From Ctenosaura bakeri (taxonomy: Eukaryota; Chordata; Lepidosauria; Squamata; Iguanidae), in NCBI GenBank assembly GCA_948474755.1, contig CAOLHI010001137.1, forward strand, positions 62,001-126,000: a DNA stretch of 64,000 bases, read 5' to 3'. Under the pieces are notes generated by a model. The model was not told the DNA's origin, ran no database searches, and saw only the letters and a program-made list of their open reading frames with translations. A program made the translations under genes and the position numbers. This document shows positions 22,218 through 34,055 of the stretch, piece after piece; position 1 is the stretch's first letter, and every line of letters starts with the position of its first letter.

Positions 22218-22422
22218 CAGGGGATTTCTGCACTACATTGTTATAGTGCTATTTTTCCATTTTCAACATTCTATGGAATCCTAGGGTTTGCAGTTTAAGG
22301 AAAGGCATTTAGAATTCTCAGCCAGAGAGCTCTTTGGCCTCAGTAAACTACAAACCCCAGAATGCCACAGGATGTTGAAAGTGGAATAATAGCACTATAA
22401 CAGTGCACTGTGGAAATGCCCT
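22218..22422. mobile_element. PIF/Harbinger-like palindromic MITE
   Basis: Left end GGGGATTTCTGCACTACATTG, right end CAGTGCACTGTGGAAATGCCC. The centre is GGCATTTAGAATTCTCAGCC..GAGAGCTCTTTGGCC. It is preceded by a T9G10 homopolymer junction. Confidence 0.85.
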
Positions 22423-22961
22423 CCGTGTCAGTGGATTCAGTTAATATTCTGGGTTTCTTATGCATTGCTAACACACAACAGTTAAACATACAACAATGCG
22501 ATCACCTCTTCTAGGGACTACCAGAGGAGCTCTTAAAGAGAATCCTGGTTGGGTGAAGAAGGGGTTGATGAAAAACACTTGAGGAAACCAAAGCATTCCA
22601 AGGGGATTAGCACCTAAACTATGAAGTCTCTGCAACAATTTGCCCCCTTCACTTTTTTCAATGAATGGAAAAAAACTGCAGCTGCAGAAGCAGGACTTAA
22701 ACTGGCAAGGCTTCATACACAATTAATCTTGGCCTTTTTTAGTCACCAGAGAGAAAGATGCTCAAAGGAGGTTCCAGAATACAGACCAAGCATGAAAATG
22801 TGCATGAATAAAAATGAATCAAAAGCGTTGAAGTATTAAATGGCCAGGAAGGGACTCGTGTACTAGCACAAACTGAAACCTAAGTAAGCTTCCAGATTCT
22901 CTCTCTCCTTCAACACAAGCATATTTTCCCCAAGCCAATCATCCTTTATTGATAAGGGTCT
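22423..22961. other. Unique stretch
   Basis: No gene recognised. Confidence 0.4.
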
Positions 22962-23052
22962 ATAGCTCAGTGCTACAGAACATGAATAGTATCCCAAGTT
23001 TGATCTCTGCACTTCCACTTACTAAAAAGAAAACTGGTGGAAGACAATTGCT
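22962..23052 (+). mobile_element. tRNA-like SINE fragment
   Basis: TATAGCTCAGTGCTACAGAAC resembles box A and AAGTTTGATCTCTGC a degraded box B. The same head type recurs at 31716. Confidence 0.5.
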
Positions 23053-23162
23053 TAGAGGTCTTAATGAGCCTCTGTCCATCACAAAACAATGAAAAATTTA
23101 TTTCTTTAGGACCACAACCACCAGTGGCCATGCTGGCTGAGGAGATTCTGGGAGCTACAGGC

Positions 23163-23268
23163 ACCAGATCCCATTTGATCTTGGAAGCTAAGTAGGGTCA
23201 ACCCTGGCTGATATTTGGATGGGAGACTGCCAATGAACACCAGGTGCTATAGGCTATATTTCAGTCTG
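23163..23268 (+). mobile_element. 5S rRNA-derived SINE fragment
   Basis: GATCTTGGAAGCTAAGTAGG followed by GATATTTGGATGGGAGACTGCC and GGTGCTATAGGC tracks the internal promoter half of vertebrate 5S rRNA, including the A and C box region. It lacks the first half of 5S and the SINE tail, so it is not a 5S gene. Confidence 0.8.
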
Positions 23269-24127
23269 GCAACCCTACATGTGACTCATGCAATATTTTT
23301 CTCTGCTGTCCCTCTCTTCCCAGGGAAGCTAGATAGAAACTTCTGTGGCAGACATTCTGCCTACACCTTAATTTTTAACTGCTTCTTCAAGACACACTCC
23401 ATCTGTACATGTTGGAGGGGAAGTTAAAATTAAAAGGTATAGAAAGGATATGCTGGATAGTACTGAGTAGCTCCACAGCAGAAAAAGGAAGCAAAGGAGT
23501 ATGAGAGAGAAGGCAACATAGTCTCCTGGCTGAATGCTAACTTGGACAATCGACTCTGAGCAGCTGGCCAGTTCTTGCTTCCAGCTGCTGTTTTAGACCG
23601 CACCTCTGTCTGGTTTCGCTCCTTTTGATCTTACTCTGGTTCCCAGTGGACCTCTTCCAAACGTGTACAGTTTAAAGCAAATTAACCTTTAATAGAATGC
23701 ACTGCTCTGTATGGACAAGAACAAAATAAACCCTGGAAAGGCCACTCCTCTGAGGGCTACTTAGTGCTATTTTGTGTTTACAACAGACATGTGGACTCCA
23801 GGTGGTTCTCTGCTAAACACAAGATTTGTTACCACACTCTAGGAAATTCCTAAGAAAGTTAACAAAAACATACAGCCAACTAGAGCCCAGATTTAGAGGG
23901 AAAAGAGCAGTAATAAATAAAATGGATCTCAAAAGCAGCATTATTGGTCCTATTAAACCTATTTACCAACCATGAGTGATGGATGCTTGCTTCTGGTTCA
24001 TGGACCTGCATAGATATCTTTGTTGTTGTTTTTCATGCGCTTTGGCAAATACTGTATTTAACCATTGGGGAAAATGCTGGAAGATGATTTTCTATGAGCT
24101 GTAAGGACTTTGCATGTTAAGGTTTCT
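23269..24127. other. Unique stretch
   Basis: No gene recognised. Confidence 0.4.
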
Positions 24128-24265
24128 ATGAAAATCACAAAATCATAAGAGCTGAAAGAGACCAAAGGGACATCTAGCCCAACCTCACCAAATAGGAATA
24201 TACAACTAAGGCACTCCTGAAATTTCTTCTTTTTCCATCTTCTTTTTAAAGATGTCCAAACCATT
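24128..24265 (-). mobile_element. CR1 LINE 3' tail fragment
   Basis: AAAATCATAAGAGCTGAAAGAGACC, CATCTAGCCCAACC and GGCACTCCTGAAATTTC are the reverse complement of the CR1 3' UTR and C-terminus (compare 60560-60690). It is strongly diverged. Confidence 0.7.
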
Positions 24266-25868
24266 CTCTCAAATCACTCAGAAATATGACCAAATTGGGC
24301 TTTGACTTCCTCCCCACCCCAGTGCATTATCTACAATAAACTCCTCACTCTGACAATATAGTCTCATGTCTTTCTTTTATTCTGCCCTCTGCCTACTCAG
24401 GACCCCAGCTTTTTTCAGCAAGGCAAACGGAAGGTCCCAGTTATTGACTGTTTTAACATTTGCAGAAACGGGTATCAGGCACTACTCTCCTTTAACTGAG
24501 AATACAGTGTGTAATCTGATACCTGCAGAAACACCTAACCCTCGATCAATTATTTTGTCCTGCATGCTCCAACTTCAGGCTAGGCATGTAAGAATACTTG
24601 CAGATTTGCTGATTCTTGACTGCCACATTCATTTAAAAAAAGAAAAAGTTCAATCACTACAAGATTTTTCATAATTTGAATCTTTTTTGGGGGAAAAAGT
24701 GAAAAAAGCCTTGGTCTTTTGCCCCCACAAAAGCCTCTGTTATTTTGAACGCACACACACACTCAACTTTTTTTTGCACACAGGACTGAAACTGGCCAAA
24801 TCTTCTGCTTCATGCAAAAAAAAAAAAAAAAATTTTTCTTGCAAAAACTAAAAAAAAAAAGTTTTGGGAAAAAATCATTTTAAAATGCACAAAAAACTAT
24901 TGTAATCATCATCATTATTTCATCATTTAAAAAATGCACAAAGAACGCAGGGAGAAAACATTTGAAATTATTCATTACTGCATGCAAGTCCGAAAGCCAA
25001 AACATGTGAATTAATTGTTGGACTTTTCCATTTCTTACCTTGTTCTCTGAGACTCTGTGCTGCCTCGCTTGATGAGGAGTTCTGGAAAACTCAGAAGTTT
25101 CCATGTTTTTGTGGCATTTTGGTTGGCGTTAATGAAAATATTGCTGAGCTGTGGATTTTGAAAGGCAGATCCTCCACCAAAGGACCACCTTGGCATATTT
25201 ATTCAGCTTGGTGGCTAGTTTGGTCCTGAGGATGCTGTTTTCTACTAAAACTACAGGCAGACATTTCTCTCCCCTTTTAGGAAACTGTCTAGCAAACCAG
25301 GAAATCTTTATCACTAGGCAAACTGAAACAACTGCTTCAGGTAGAGGTAAGCTACCTCACATTCTCCTCTGGAAGAAAGAGCTGTGTCCATGATGTAACT
25401 ATTATTCTACCCTTTAACTTGCCTAGTGCCTTTTGGAAGATTAAACTATGTTGCCAGTACTTGAAGGAAGATTCTATCGCCAATCCAGGTGTACAGAAAA
25501 TGGAGGGGCTGCCATCTTAGTGATTCCTTCAGGCTTCAAAATGCCTTGGGCTAGTCCACCTGGAAACTAAGTGCTAATGCCCACCTTTAAGAAGGACAGC
25601 TCGCATGAATGAACACCACAAAAACCTTAAAACAGATTAACTTTGTGCATTTGAATCTCTCCACCATAGGAGCATCCCAAGCAGCTGACTCAGCCACAAA
25701 CACCCGACTCCTTCCCGAATGCTGGTCCAAGGACGTGCAACATTACAGGAGCTAATCCACCAGAACTACAGTAGCTCTGCATCATCTCAGAGAGAGCTTA
25801 GGTCCGGACTATTTGAAAGACTGTATCTCCCTATACAAACCCACTAGAGCCCTCATATCTGTAGGGGA
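24266..25868. other. Unique stretch with A-runs
   Basis: A17T5 and A10 runs lie at about 24816-24862. No gene recognised. Confidence 0.4.
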
Positions 25869-25869
25869 A

Positions 25870-26060
25870 GTGTCAGGATCAGACTCACGCACAGATCAAT
25901 AAAACTGCATAACAGATTTATTGAATACAAGCAGAGCAGTGAAACACAAACGTCAAAGGAGAGAAGTGCCCAAAAATTCACACAGTCGGCAATATTAAGC
26001 TGCACAGCTTCACACGGGGAGATAAGGATTACATTCTTTCCCCGCCACAGGTCAAGATGA
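25870..26060 (-). mobile_element. Possible LTR end fragment, minus strand
   Basis: Plus-strand TGTCAGGATC at the left would be the complement of an LTR 3' end GATCCTGACA. On the minus strand AATAAA occurs at about 25917-25922. The other terminus and a target duplication were not found. Confidence 0.3.
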
Positions 26061-26249
26061 CATAGCTGCTATCTCCTTCTCTAGAGAATATTTTGAGAAC
26101 CAGAGGATATGGAATGTGCACCTGGTACATACTTGCTAGATGCCCATTAGAGAAAAACTAATATTAATACTACCAAAAGTCACTCACTATACCATCATCC
26201 CCTACATATGGAGGGTAAGCCCGACAGGAAGGCTTTCTTACAGTTCTGC

Positions 26250-26560
26250 CATCACCCCAGGCTCACCTGGTGAGGATAAAGGAGAAAGGTGCTCCCACCT
26301 TGTGGAACGCTCTTCTACACAAGGCTAAGCTGCCCCCTCCCTGCTTTCTTTTTGCCAGCAGACAAGAACATTTCTCTTTAAGCAGGCTTTTATGTGATCT
26401 GGGGAGCTTGTTATCTATTAATTTACCTGTTTTTAAAATTGCACATTGTTATAGGTTTTTATCATTTTATATGTTTTTAATGTGTTTAACTTATTTTTGG
26501 AAGCCACATTGGGTCCCATTCTGGGAGAAAAGGTGGCATACAAATATAAAAACCAAACAA
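26250..26560 (+). repeat. L2-like LINE 3' tail
   Basis: 'cttgtggaacgctcttctac', T-rich sequence, then 'ccacattgggtcccattctggg' and 'gtggcatacaaatataaa' reproduce the order of L2-like LINE 3' ends, followed by an A-rich tail. Confidence 0.55.
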
Positions 26561-27913
26561 ACAAATAAGATGTGCACCAGCAGGTGGCTTCTGGCTTGTA
26601 CTTTGAAGACTGGGCTATGACACAAATTAACAGTGGGGTGGCTTAGCTGGCAGTCAATGGTAAAGAGAAGACATACCGGGGGATTAGCCAATGGTCCCAT
26701 CACACCAACATTAATAGAAAGGCAAGAAGGAACTCTATGGGTGCACTGGGCTTGACATTATAATTTTCTATGATTCTGCAGCAGTGGCAAGGGAAGGTAA
26801 AATGTGGCTGCTATTTGTATTATTCTCTATCCCCTCATTTTAAAATTTATAGACATGGTAGCAAAGTAGGTTTCATCTAGAAGACATCCGTTAATTTGCC
26901 CACGACACTCCAAACTAAATAGTCTTCAAAAGAGTGTACAATGTAAAATGCATTATCGCAATCCAGCCTGGATGTGAGAAGGCCATGAATAACTTTGGCA
27001 AACTCAGTGTTTCACAGCAAAAATCACTGTTGGGATAGGAATCAAAGTTCAATAACGTAATTACAGGAAGTTATGTAATTTTGCTTATGTCTGGCTTGAA
27101 GGAAGGTCCCACGTTCCGAGATTGAAAGTGTCACTTTCAGGAAATAAACTGCCTGGAATTGACCGGCCAGCATGACTAACAACTTAGGTTGGCTGGGGGA
27201 TTGTGGGACTTTCATTTTGTTTTTTTTAAGTGTCTCCAAGCTCTGCTTTCCTTCTCATTTTTCTGGAACTAACTCCTGTCACAGAAAGAAGATGAAATGA
27301 TTGGCAGAAGGAAGCACGAAGGGGGATGAAGAGGATAACTGCTTGATCTCTGTTTGTTTACCACGATTCATTAGCTATATTTTTTTTTAAAAAAAGGAAA
27401 CCCTTCATCAGCAATTAATGTAAGTGAGCTAATGAGCAGACTTTGTCACTCCCCTCGCTTGTGAAGCCTCAACCTGTTCTCCTCTCCTCCCACTCTTCCA
27501 GCCGCCTCGATCAAACGCTGTCAAACTGTGGTCACTATTGATTACACGCTCAAGCTCTTCTGTTACTCTAATCACATCCCTTGGGCTGCTCAAGATGATG
27601 CATGGCTTAGCCTGCTGCTGGTACTTTTTATCACTAAATTACCGCAGCTTGCCAAGAACCGAGAGGCCAAAGCATGCTTCCAGATATCACCTAAACAGTC
27701 AAACTGGGCTCAGGGTTGAGGAAGTCTTCATCAAGGTGATGTTCACCACTAGACACTGTGATTTTTATTTTTTTATGGTAGCATCTGTGGTGTCCCACGC
27801 CAGCTCTGGTCAATGCACTCCAACACGGATACGAGAGTTCTAGAAAATGTTTCCAAAAAGGCAAACAAAACAATCCAGGAATTGGAGCTGGGGTCTTTTC
27901 TCCCCTGAGGTGC
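26561..27913. other. Unique stretch, possibly regulatory
   Basis: No repeat family is recognised over most of this span, and short AT-rich homeodomain-like motifs (CAATTAATG, GAGCTAATGAG) occur near 27412-27435. No coding support. Confidence 0.35.
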
Positions 27914-27969
27914 TTACCCTCCAACATTTACATGCAAAAACTAACAGGAACATCCCTAAACTGGTTCAC

Positions 27970-28791
27970 TAAAATTATATAATTAGCAATCAGGTAGTCT
28001 AATTAGAACATTAAACAGATAACTAGCAAAATCTCTAAATCCTTATCTACTAATATATAAAAGTCAAAGATTGGTTGTTTGTGTCAGGCGAGAAAGCATC
28101 ATACGATTGGCTGTGTCAGGCGAAGACCTCATATGATTGGCTGCCTAAGAAGATTCTATGGAATCCTGGGGTTTGTAGTTCAGGGAGGAGCCTTTAAAAT
28201 TCTCAGCCAGAGAGCTCTTGGGCCTCAATGAAATATGCCTGTCTTGAATAGGCTGGTTGTTATGGAGATGAGGCCTAGCAGCAAAGAGGAGGGCAGTGTA
28301 TTCCCTCAGGAAGCCAACCTCTGTATGTTAGTAACTCTAAACACAGACTGGATTGGGGAATATGAGGAAAAGTTACAGGTACTGGACAAGACAGTTTGGG
28401 GAATTAGAGACACAGGAGTTCAAATCTTTCTAACAAGTATTACCTATAAGAAAATAAAATCATGGGCAACACTAGTTGTAAATGAATATGCGTGTGTGAG
28501 TTGATGAAGTAGCTATGGCAGCATCTATTCACACTTATGACCATACATATGTGCTACAATATTGCTGTATCAGCGATATTACAGTGAATGTATATTGTTA
28601 GTAATTGAGATGGTACTTCCAAACAATTCAGACAGGAAAAAAAATTCAGTGAGTATATCTTGCTAGTAATTGAGGTAGTACTTCTATAACTACTTGATCA
28701 GTTCATGCATGTATTTACAATAAGGATCTTGACATTTTGCTAGTTATATGTTTAATATTCTAATTACCTGATTGCTAATTATATAATTTTA
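27970..28791. mobile_element. 822-bp element with long, near-identical terminal inverted repeats
   Basis: The left arm (27970-28032) and the right arm (28734-28791) match over about 57 aligned bases with two mismatches and one 5-bp insertion in the left arm. Both start TAAAATTATATAATTAGCAA and reach AACTAGCAAAAT. Weaker matching (ATCCTTAT) extends inward. The interior holds three TGATTGGCTG/TGTCAGGCG-type units (about 28069-28143), a fragment of the palindromic MITE and an 89-codon open frame of no recognised family. No transposase is present. Confidence 0.75.
28152..28228. mobile_element. Fragment of PIF/Harbinger-like MITE inside the long-TIR element
   Basis: ATTCTATGGAATCCTGGGG through CAGAGAGCTCTTGGGCCTCA matches the left arm and centre of the 200-bp MITE subfamily. 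Both ends are missing. Confidence 0.75.
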
Positions 28792-28792
28792 C

Positions 28793-29352
28793 CATCCAAC
28801 ATTTCACATCTGGAAAGCAGGGCATGTGTGGCCCAAGTAACATCTGAGTGTGGTCAAGATGGCAAAAGTTATTACTGAGGAAGAACACATAAATGAGGAG
28901 AGATGGCAGCAGTTTTGCTTCAATCTAGGCTTACAAGGAAGGGCAAGATTCTACCACCTCCTCTTCTTTCCGTTCTACTGAATCATTGTTGTTGTTGTGT
29001 ACGCTCAAGTTTTTCTAATTTACCGCAACCCTAAGATGAACCTATCACTGGGTTTTCTGGGGCTGAGGTGTGTGACGTGCCTGAGGTCACCCAATGGGAA
29101 CTGAAGCCTGGTCTCCAGGGCCATAGTTCAACGCTCAAGCCGGTATACCACGCTGGCTCTGCTGAGTTAGCTGAGCGCAAATGAGTTTTGCACTTTGACC
29201 ACAATGTGCAGCAATGGGAGTAAGCTGAGGAAAAAAGGGGAAAGTGAGAGGAAGAGAGGAAAAACTGGAAGTTTTTAAATGCAGCTGAAAAAGTGGGATA
29301 ACAGAGGATTCACTGGAACTATTCTTGCCAAATTGAGACAGTTGGAAGGTAT
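28793..29352 (+). mobile_element. CCTCCAAC-ended repeat family, copy 3, split by a SINE
   Basis: Starts ACCATCCAACATTTCACATC and ends GAGACAGTTGGAAGGTATGG. A SINE (28985-29160) sits between 'ccgttctactgaat' and 'tctgctgagttagctgag'. Confidence 0.65.
28985..29160 (-). mobile_element. tRNA-derived SINE inserted in the CCTCCAAC repeat
   Basis: A minus-strand copy ending GAGCGTACACAACAACAAC, with head GAGCCAGCGTGGTATACCGG. The box B region is partly lost. Confidence 0.75.
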
Positions 29353-29429
29353 GGAGCTATAACAAGACTATTCTCACATGAGGGGGGCAGAAACAAAAAT
29401 GGGAGGGATCAGAAGAGTTGTGATCACTA

Positions 29430-29654
29430 GGGAGCCCTGGTGGCGCAGTGGTTAAATGCCAGTACTGCAAGCCACAAGGTTGTGAGTTCGATCCTGCCTG
29501 GCTCCAAGGTTGACTCAGCCTTCCATCCTTTCGCAGGTCAGTAAAATGAGTATCCAGCTTGTTGGGGGCATGTATAGAAATGTTCAAAATACATGCTATT
29601 TGTAAGTTGTTCGCCGCCTCGATCCATATGGAGAGGCGGGATACAAATAAATAA

Positions 29655-29709
<55 letters not shown>

Positions 29710-29716
29710 TTGGCAA
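29430..29716 (+). mobile_element. Sauria-type tRNA SINE
   Basis: Box A TGGCGCAGTGG and box B GGTTGTGAGTTCGATCC are intact. The Sauria SINE body follows (GCCTTCCATCCTTTCGCAGG, GTAAAATGAG, CAGCTTGTTGGGGGC), then a GGCGGGATACAAATAAA end and an (ATA)n tail at 29657-29709. Imperfect flanking direct repeats TGATCACTA (29421-29429) and TGGTCACTA (29717-29725) fit a target duplication. This family is known from lizards and snakes and is a strong marker of the host lineage. Confidence 0.92.
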
Positions 29717-29725
29717 TGGTCACTA

Positions 29726-30240
29726 AAAGAGATTTTTGTGGAGAAAAGTTTTCAATAACCTCCAATTAATGCATGTTAATTAATATGTTGTGAAGATTCC
29801 AAATCAAAGCAAACCAGTACTGTCTACATGCCAAACAGCTATGTAAACTAAACTAAAACAAAACAAAACAAACAACCTATGACCAGAAGTAAGTGCATAT
29901 TCTATACATTATCCTCGATATGATCTGTAAATGCTACCTCTGCAAACTTGCAGACAAACTGTTCATTTCAAAGTTCTTCAAATATGATACTTTCAAAAGC
30001 CAAGATTATAAGATTTGTTTTTCTTTGATGAAGAACTGAACCTCTATATGGCATTGACACATGTATTAATGTGGAGAATGAATTTTCACATAGAGTTGGA
30101 GATGACCCAAAAATGGGACTTGCAGCATACAAAGTGTTCATGAAAGGAAAGGCTTCTTTGTATAGGTATAATATTTTAGCAATTTTGCTTCACAGGTTTT
30201 GTCTATTTCCCTTTCTTTGGATGTGTGTGTGTTTGTGTGT
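29726..30240. other. Unique stretch
   Basis: No gene seen. A TG run lies near 30221-30242. Confidence 0.4.
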
Positions 30241-30330
30241 GTACATGTTTTCAAGTTGCCTGTTGACTTATGCAACCCCATGAATTTCACAGGGCCTTCT
30301 TAGGCAAGGAATACTCAGATGTGATTTGAC
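30241..30330 (-). mobile_element. SINE 3' tail fragment (5S/tRNA SINE shared tail)
   Basis: The complement reads TATTCCTTGCCTAAGAAGG, GTGAAATTCATGGGGTTGC and CAGGCAACTTGAAAAC, the tail found on 5S-derived SINEs at 39055 and 42130. Confidence 0.65.
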
Positions 30331-30483
30331 TTAAGCTGTATTTCTAAATGCTAAACTGTAATGCTAGAGATTGGAGGACTGAAGGAACATTTCCTTGGGA
30401 GATTTATATGATCCGAAGAGAAACCAGAGTACGGAACATTTCCTTGGGAGAGAGGATTCTTATTTGTCTCTACACCCCTTTTT

Positions 30484-30692
30484 TCACATTTCAAAATTAC
30501 AGCATTATGATTCCACTTTAACTACCATGACTACATATTACAGAATCATGAGGCTAATAGTTTGGTGATGCACTAGAGCTCTCTGGCTTGCATTTCTAAA
30601 CTGCAAACCACACAAATCCATAGAATGGAACATGGCAGTTACAATGGAATCATGTTGCTATAATTGTGTAGTGTGAATGGGTCCCTGAATCT
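30484..30692. mobile_element. Older relative of the palindromic MITE family
   Basis: Arms with CCACTTTAACTACCATGAC and GGCAGTTACAATGGAATC, ending TGTGTAGTGTGAATGGGTCC. Confidence 0.65.
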
Positions 30693-31714
30693 CTGTATAG
30701 GGAAATGTTACATGGGTGATTCTGAGCTTAGAAAAAGACATGTTAAATGAGGATCTACATGGGCAAAGGCATGGTCAACATACATGACCATCAGGCTAGC
30801 TCCATACTGCATATCCTCTGGTGAACCAACAGTCTGGTCTGAGTTACAGTGTTCATTCTAATTATAATCTATGCAGCATAATTTCAATAACAGTAGCTTT
30901 CCACAGTGGCAAGCTGTGTTTCTGTTTGCAATGCAATTCACATAAATCACTTCTTATTTAATGGCAGCCTGAAATATATTTAGAAAGAAAGAGAATTGGG
31001 GGAGGACTGTTCCTCTGATTTTCTGCAGCAATTCATGTTTGTCTACTTTCTTGCTATTGCATTCTTAGAAAGATATGCCCTGCAGTCATAGCAGTCAACA
31101 AAAGATGCCTTCTAGAATATCAAGCTTAAAACAAACAAGCAACTATGCAAAAGGGCACAGCAAAAAGAAAGCAGAACGAATGAAGAAACAGAGAAGGAAA
31201 CCTAAAAAGCAACTATGCAAAGTCTATAAACACATAGCAATACTAAACTTTTCTGCCTGGAAATGGAAATACAGGGACACAAGTCATCAGCACTGCAGTG
31301 TCAAAATGCTTAGTGTGACTCTGCCCTCAGTGGAACCCATAAAAATAATCAATTAACATTTAAGTGTTGACTCTGAAATGCTAGACTTAAACTATTTATG
31401 AGGATGGAGGTGCTACACATAAACTATTTATGAAGATGCCTCCCATGTGCCAAATTAATGGTTGATAAATCTAACTGCAGGTCTGTACTTGTTTTGCAAA
31501 AGTCTACATTCAAGGTGGCCATTTAAAGAGAATTCCAGTGTGTGCAAGGATAAGTTCATCCAAAAGTGTCCTCACTCACTGCCTGCCACATCCAGTGTTG
31601 ACTGTGTGACAGCAGCCACCAGAGGTTGACACTTATCAGCGATTTTGTATAATATCACTTCCCTCCAGTGAAGGTAATCCGTTCATACGGCAGCTAGCAT
31701 CAAGAGTAAAGAAC
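30693..31714. other. Unique stretch with a 15-bp direct duplication
   Basis: AAGCAACTATGCAAA occurs at 31137-31151 and 31207-31221 around a purine-rich segment. The open frame at 31075-31356 covers it but has no recognised domain. Confidence 0.45.
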
Positions 31715-31715
31715 C

Positions 31716-31895
31716 AAAGCTTCGTGGTAGAGCACATGATCATAGACCACATATGTTACATGAAAAATGTCTCAGGTTTGATCCCTGGCATGACCAAGTA
31801 GAGCTAGGAAAGATGCTTGGAATAAACACTGGAGAATCACTAACAGTCAATGTACACATTACTGGGTTAGATGGCCCAAACTCATAGGATACTAA
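31716..31895 (+). mobile_element. tRNA-derived SINE (second head type)
   Basis: GGTAGAGCACATGATCATAG and CAGGTTTGATCCCTGGC represent box A and box B regions of a tRNA-like head. The body includes GAGCTAGGAAAGATGC and TTAGATGGCCCAA. Confidence 0.65.
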
Positions 31896-31928
31896 AATAC
31901 CCAGTGATACCTCTTACATGAGGAAGAC

Positions 31929-32303
31929 GACCAAGATGGTGAAAGGTCTGGAACCCAAGATGGATGAGAAACAGCTTAGAGAGCTGGATGTGTTTAGAGA
32001 AAAGAAAACAGAGAGGTGGCACAGTGATCATATTTAAATATTTGAAGGAATGTCATGTGGATCAAACAAGCTTGTTTTCTGCTGTTCCAGAGACTAGGAT
32101 TCCATCTAAACATCAAGAAGAACTTCCTGCTGGTAAGAGCTGTTTGAGCGGAACAGATTGCCTTCAAACTCTTCCTTGGAAGACTTTAAACAGAGTTTGG
32201 ACAGCTGTCCCTCAGGAGTGCGTGAGCTGTGTATTTCCACATGGCAAGTATTTGGACTAGATGGCCCTTGCTATTCCTTCTGGCTGTAATGATTCTATGA
32301 TTC
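31929..32303 (+). mobile_element. CR1 LINE 3' fragment
   Basis: Old copy encoding remnants of the CR1 C-terminus (ATATTTGAAGGAATGTCATG, CCAGAGACTAGG) and ending ATGATTCTATGATTC. A deletion removes the part between GACTAGGA and TTCCATCT. Confidence 0.85.
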
Positions 32304-32506
32304 ATGGTACTTGCAAGACTACAGTGGTAAATTTTGAAATGGAGGCACACAGTCCCTTCACCATGCCCGCAAAGAAAAGTGCAAAAATTCTATCTCCACC
32401 AGGAATGGGTGACTTGTAAAATGAATGGGATTCAAAGAATATTTGCTACGTTTCTCACCTTTGATGAGAAAATGACTGTAGATGTTAAAAAAAAAAGTCA
32501 TGGAAA

Positions 32507-32531
32507 TTTATTTATTTATTTATTTATTTTG
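32507..32531. repeat. (TTTA)n microsatellite
   Basis: About six ATTT units. Confidence 0.9.
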
Positions 32532-32545
32532 CCTTCTATGTGAAA

Positions 32546-32622
32546 GCAAAATCATAGAATCATGGAATATTAGAGTTGGAAGAGAGCACAGGGGCCATCC
32601 AGGCCAAACCTCCTGCCATGAT
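32546..32622 (-). mobile_element. CR1 LINE 3' tail fragment
   Basis: AATCATAGAATCATGGAATA, GAGTTGGAAGAGAGC and GGCCATCCAGGCC are the complement of the CR1 3' end. Confidence 0.85.
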
Positions 32623-32832
32623 ATGTGTTGGGTTTTTTTTAAAAAAATCAAAGGCTGTGCAATTTATGCAAGGAGGCTCTGTACAAAACTAGCCCCCTTC
32701 CCTTTGTGAAGCAATGCACATTTACACAGCCAGCCCCAGGAGGGCAGGCTAGCCAAAAAGATGCAAGTAAGCCATCCAATGCTTCTAGCTTTATACATCC
32801 CTGTAACAGGAAGACCACATTACAGATGAATA

Positions 32833-32996
32833 GGCCAGTTCCGCACTAGCTCGTTATAGCACTATGATTCCACTTGCAACATCCTATGGAATGGATGTTG
32901 GGAGGTCCAGCCCCTCCCGAAACTGCAAACCCCAGGATTCCATAGGATGTTGCAAGTAGAATCATAGCGCTGTAACAGACTAGTGCGGAAATGGCC
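32833..32996. mobile_element. PIF/Harbinger-like palindromic MITE with deletion in one arm
   Basis: GGCCAGTTCCGCACTAG at the left and CTAGTGCGGAAATGGCC at the right. The left arm lacks the stretch corresponding to TCCTGGGGTTTGCAG, which the right arm keeps. Confidence 0.85.
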
Positions 32997-34055
32997 TCAG
33001 TCAAGGAAAACACATCCCTGAATCTGTAAGACCTGACCAGGGCAGTTGAGGATAGAGTGGCTTGGAGATCTGACATCCACAGGATCACCCATAAGTTGAG
33101 GTCAGCCTAACAGCAGTTAACAACAAGAACAGGCAGCTGCAATTGTAGCCTGTATAAAAAATTGTGTGCAATTTGCACAAAAACCTGTCTCACCAGTGTA
33201 CACAGTCTCTTTAAAAATGAGCGAAAAAATTCTTGCCGTCTCAAAAGTCAAGGAGTAAAAAACTGGAGATCTGTCATTCTCATGAACAAGAATGAGAAAA
33301 ACAAGGATTTATATCCTTAATCTTTACTGCCCATGCAATGTTGCCCAAACTGTCCTCAAATATTCTTCATTACAACAGGGATAGCTCAGTACAATATATT
33401 GCTGCTGGGAAAACCCATTCCCCCTCTCCTGCCCACTTTAGGGAGCCTGAGGAGGTGGCAGATGATTTCTTCATCCCTGCTAATCAAAAAGTCCTGGTAC
33501 TTTTGAACTTCCGAACCCTGGCCCCACTGGACACCTGAATTGTTGGTTGGTTTGGTTTAATCCATCTGCACAATCTACCAGGGGGAAAAAAAAAAGTGCA
33601 AGTTAAGGAAAACTGTATGATGAGAAAAGATTTCTCCAGGGCAAAGCTTGAAAAAGGGCTGGTTATGCCTAATTGAGGCCCAATTCGTCCACAACTGGGG
33701 TGACCCAATTGTCACCGGCAAATCATTTCCCTGTAGTAATTGCTCAAGTTGCCTTGGCAACTTATGGAGACTCCAATTCTATGAAGTTACTCCTATTGTA
33801 TCGCTCTTTCTCACCTTTCAGACAGGACTGAAAAGCAGGGCTGGTGAAGAAAGGAATGATTTGATTAAAGCAAGCCCACATGTATATCTTGTCAAAGTGA
33901 TGGGAGAACTAATTCCACTCCCCTCTGTGAATTATAGCTATACCAAACTGACAAGAAGCATTTGTCTGATCTATGACACACCTTAAAATCATTTGCTTTG
34001 CTTTACCTGTATCTTGGAGGCTAGGGGAAATTTTTTTGGGGGGAGAAGAGAATTA
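32997..34055. other. Unique stretch
   Basis: No gene recognised. Open frames on both strands near 33480-33990 lack domain signal and are not bounded by splice sites I trust. Confidence 0.35.

Noticed and set aside
27271..27350. Lys/Glu-rich stretch after CACAG near 27291 as an exon
   Set aside because: The frame meets a stop after about 14 codons and there is no donor.
29430..29510. Possible tRNA gene with good box A and box B
   Set aside because: It is the head of a Sauria-type SINE with the typical body and (ATA)n tail, and it lacks a full cloverleaf.
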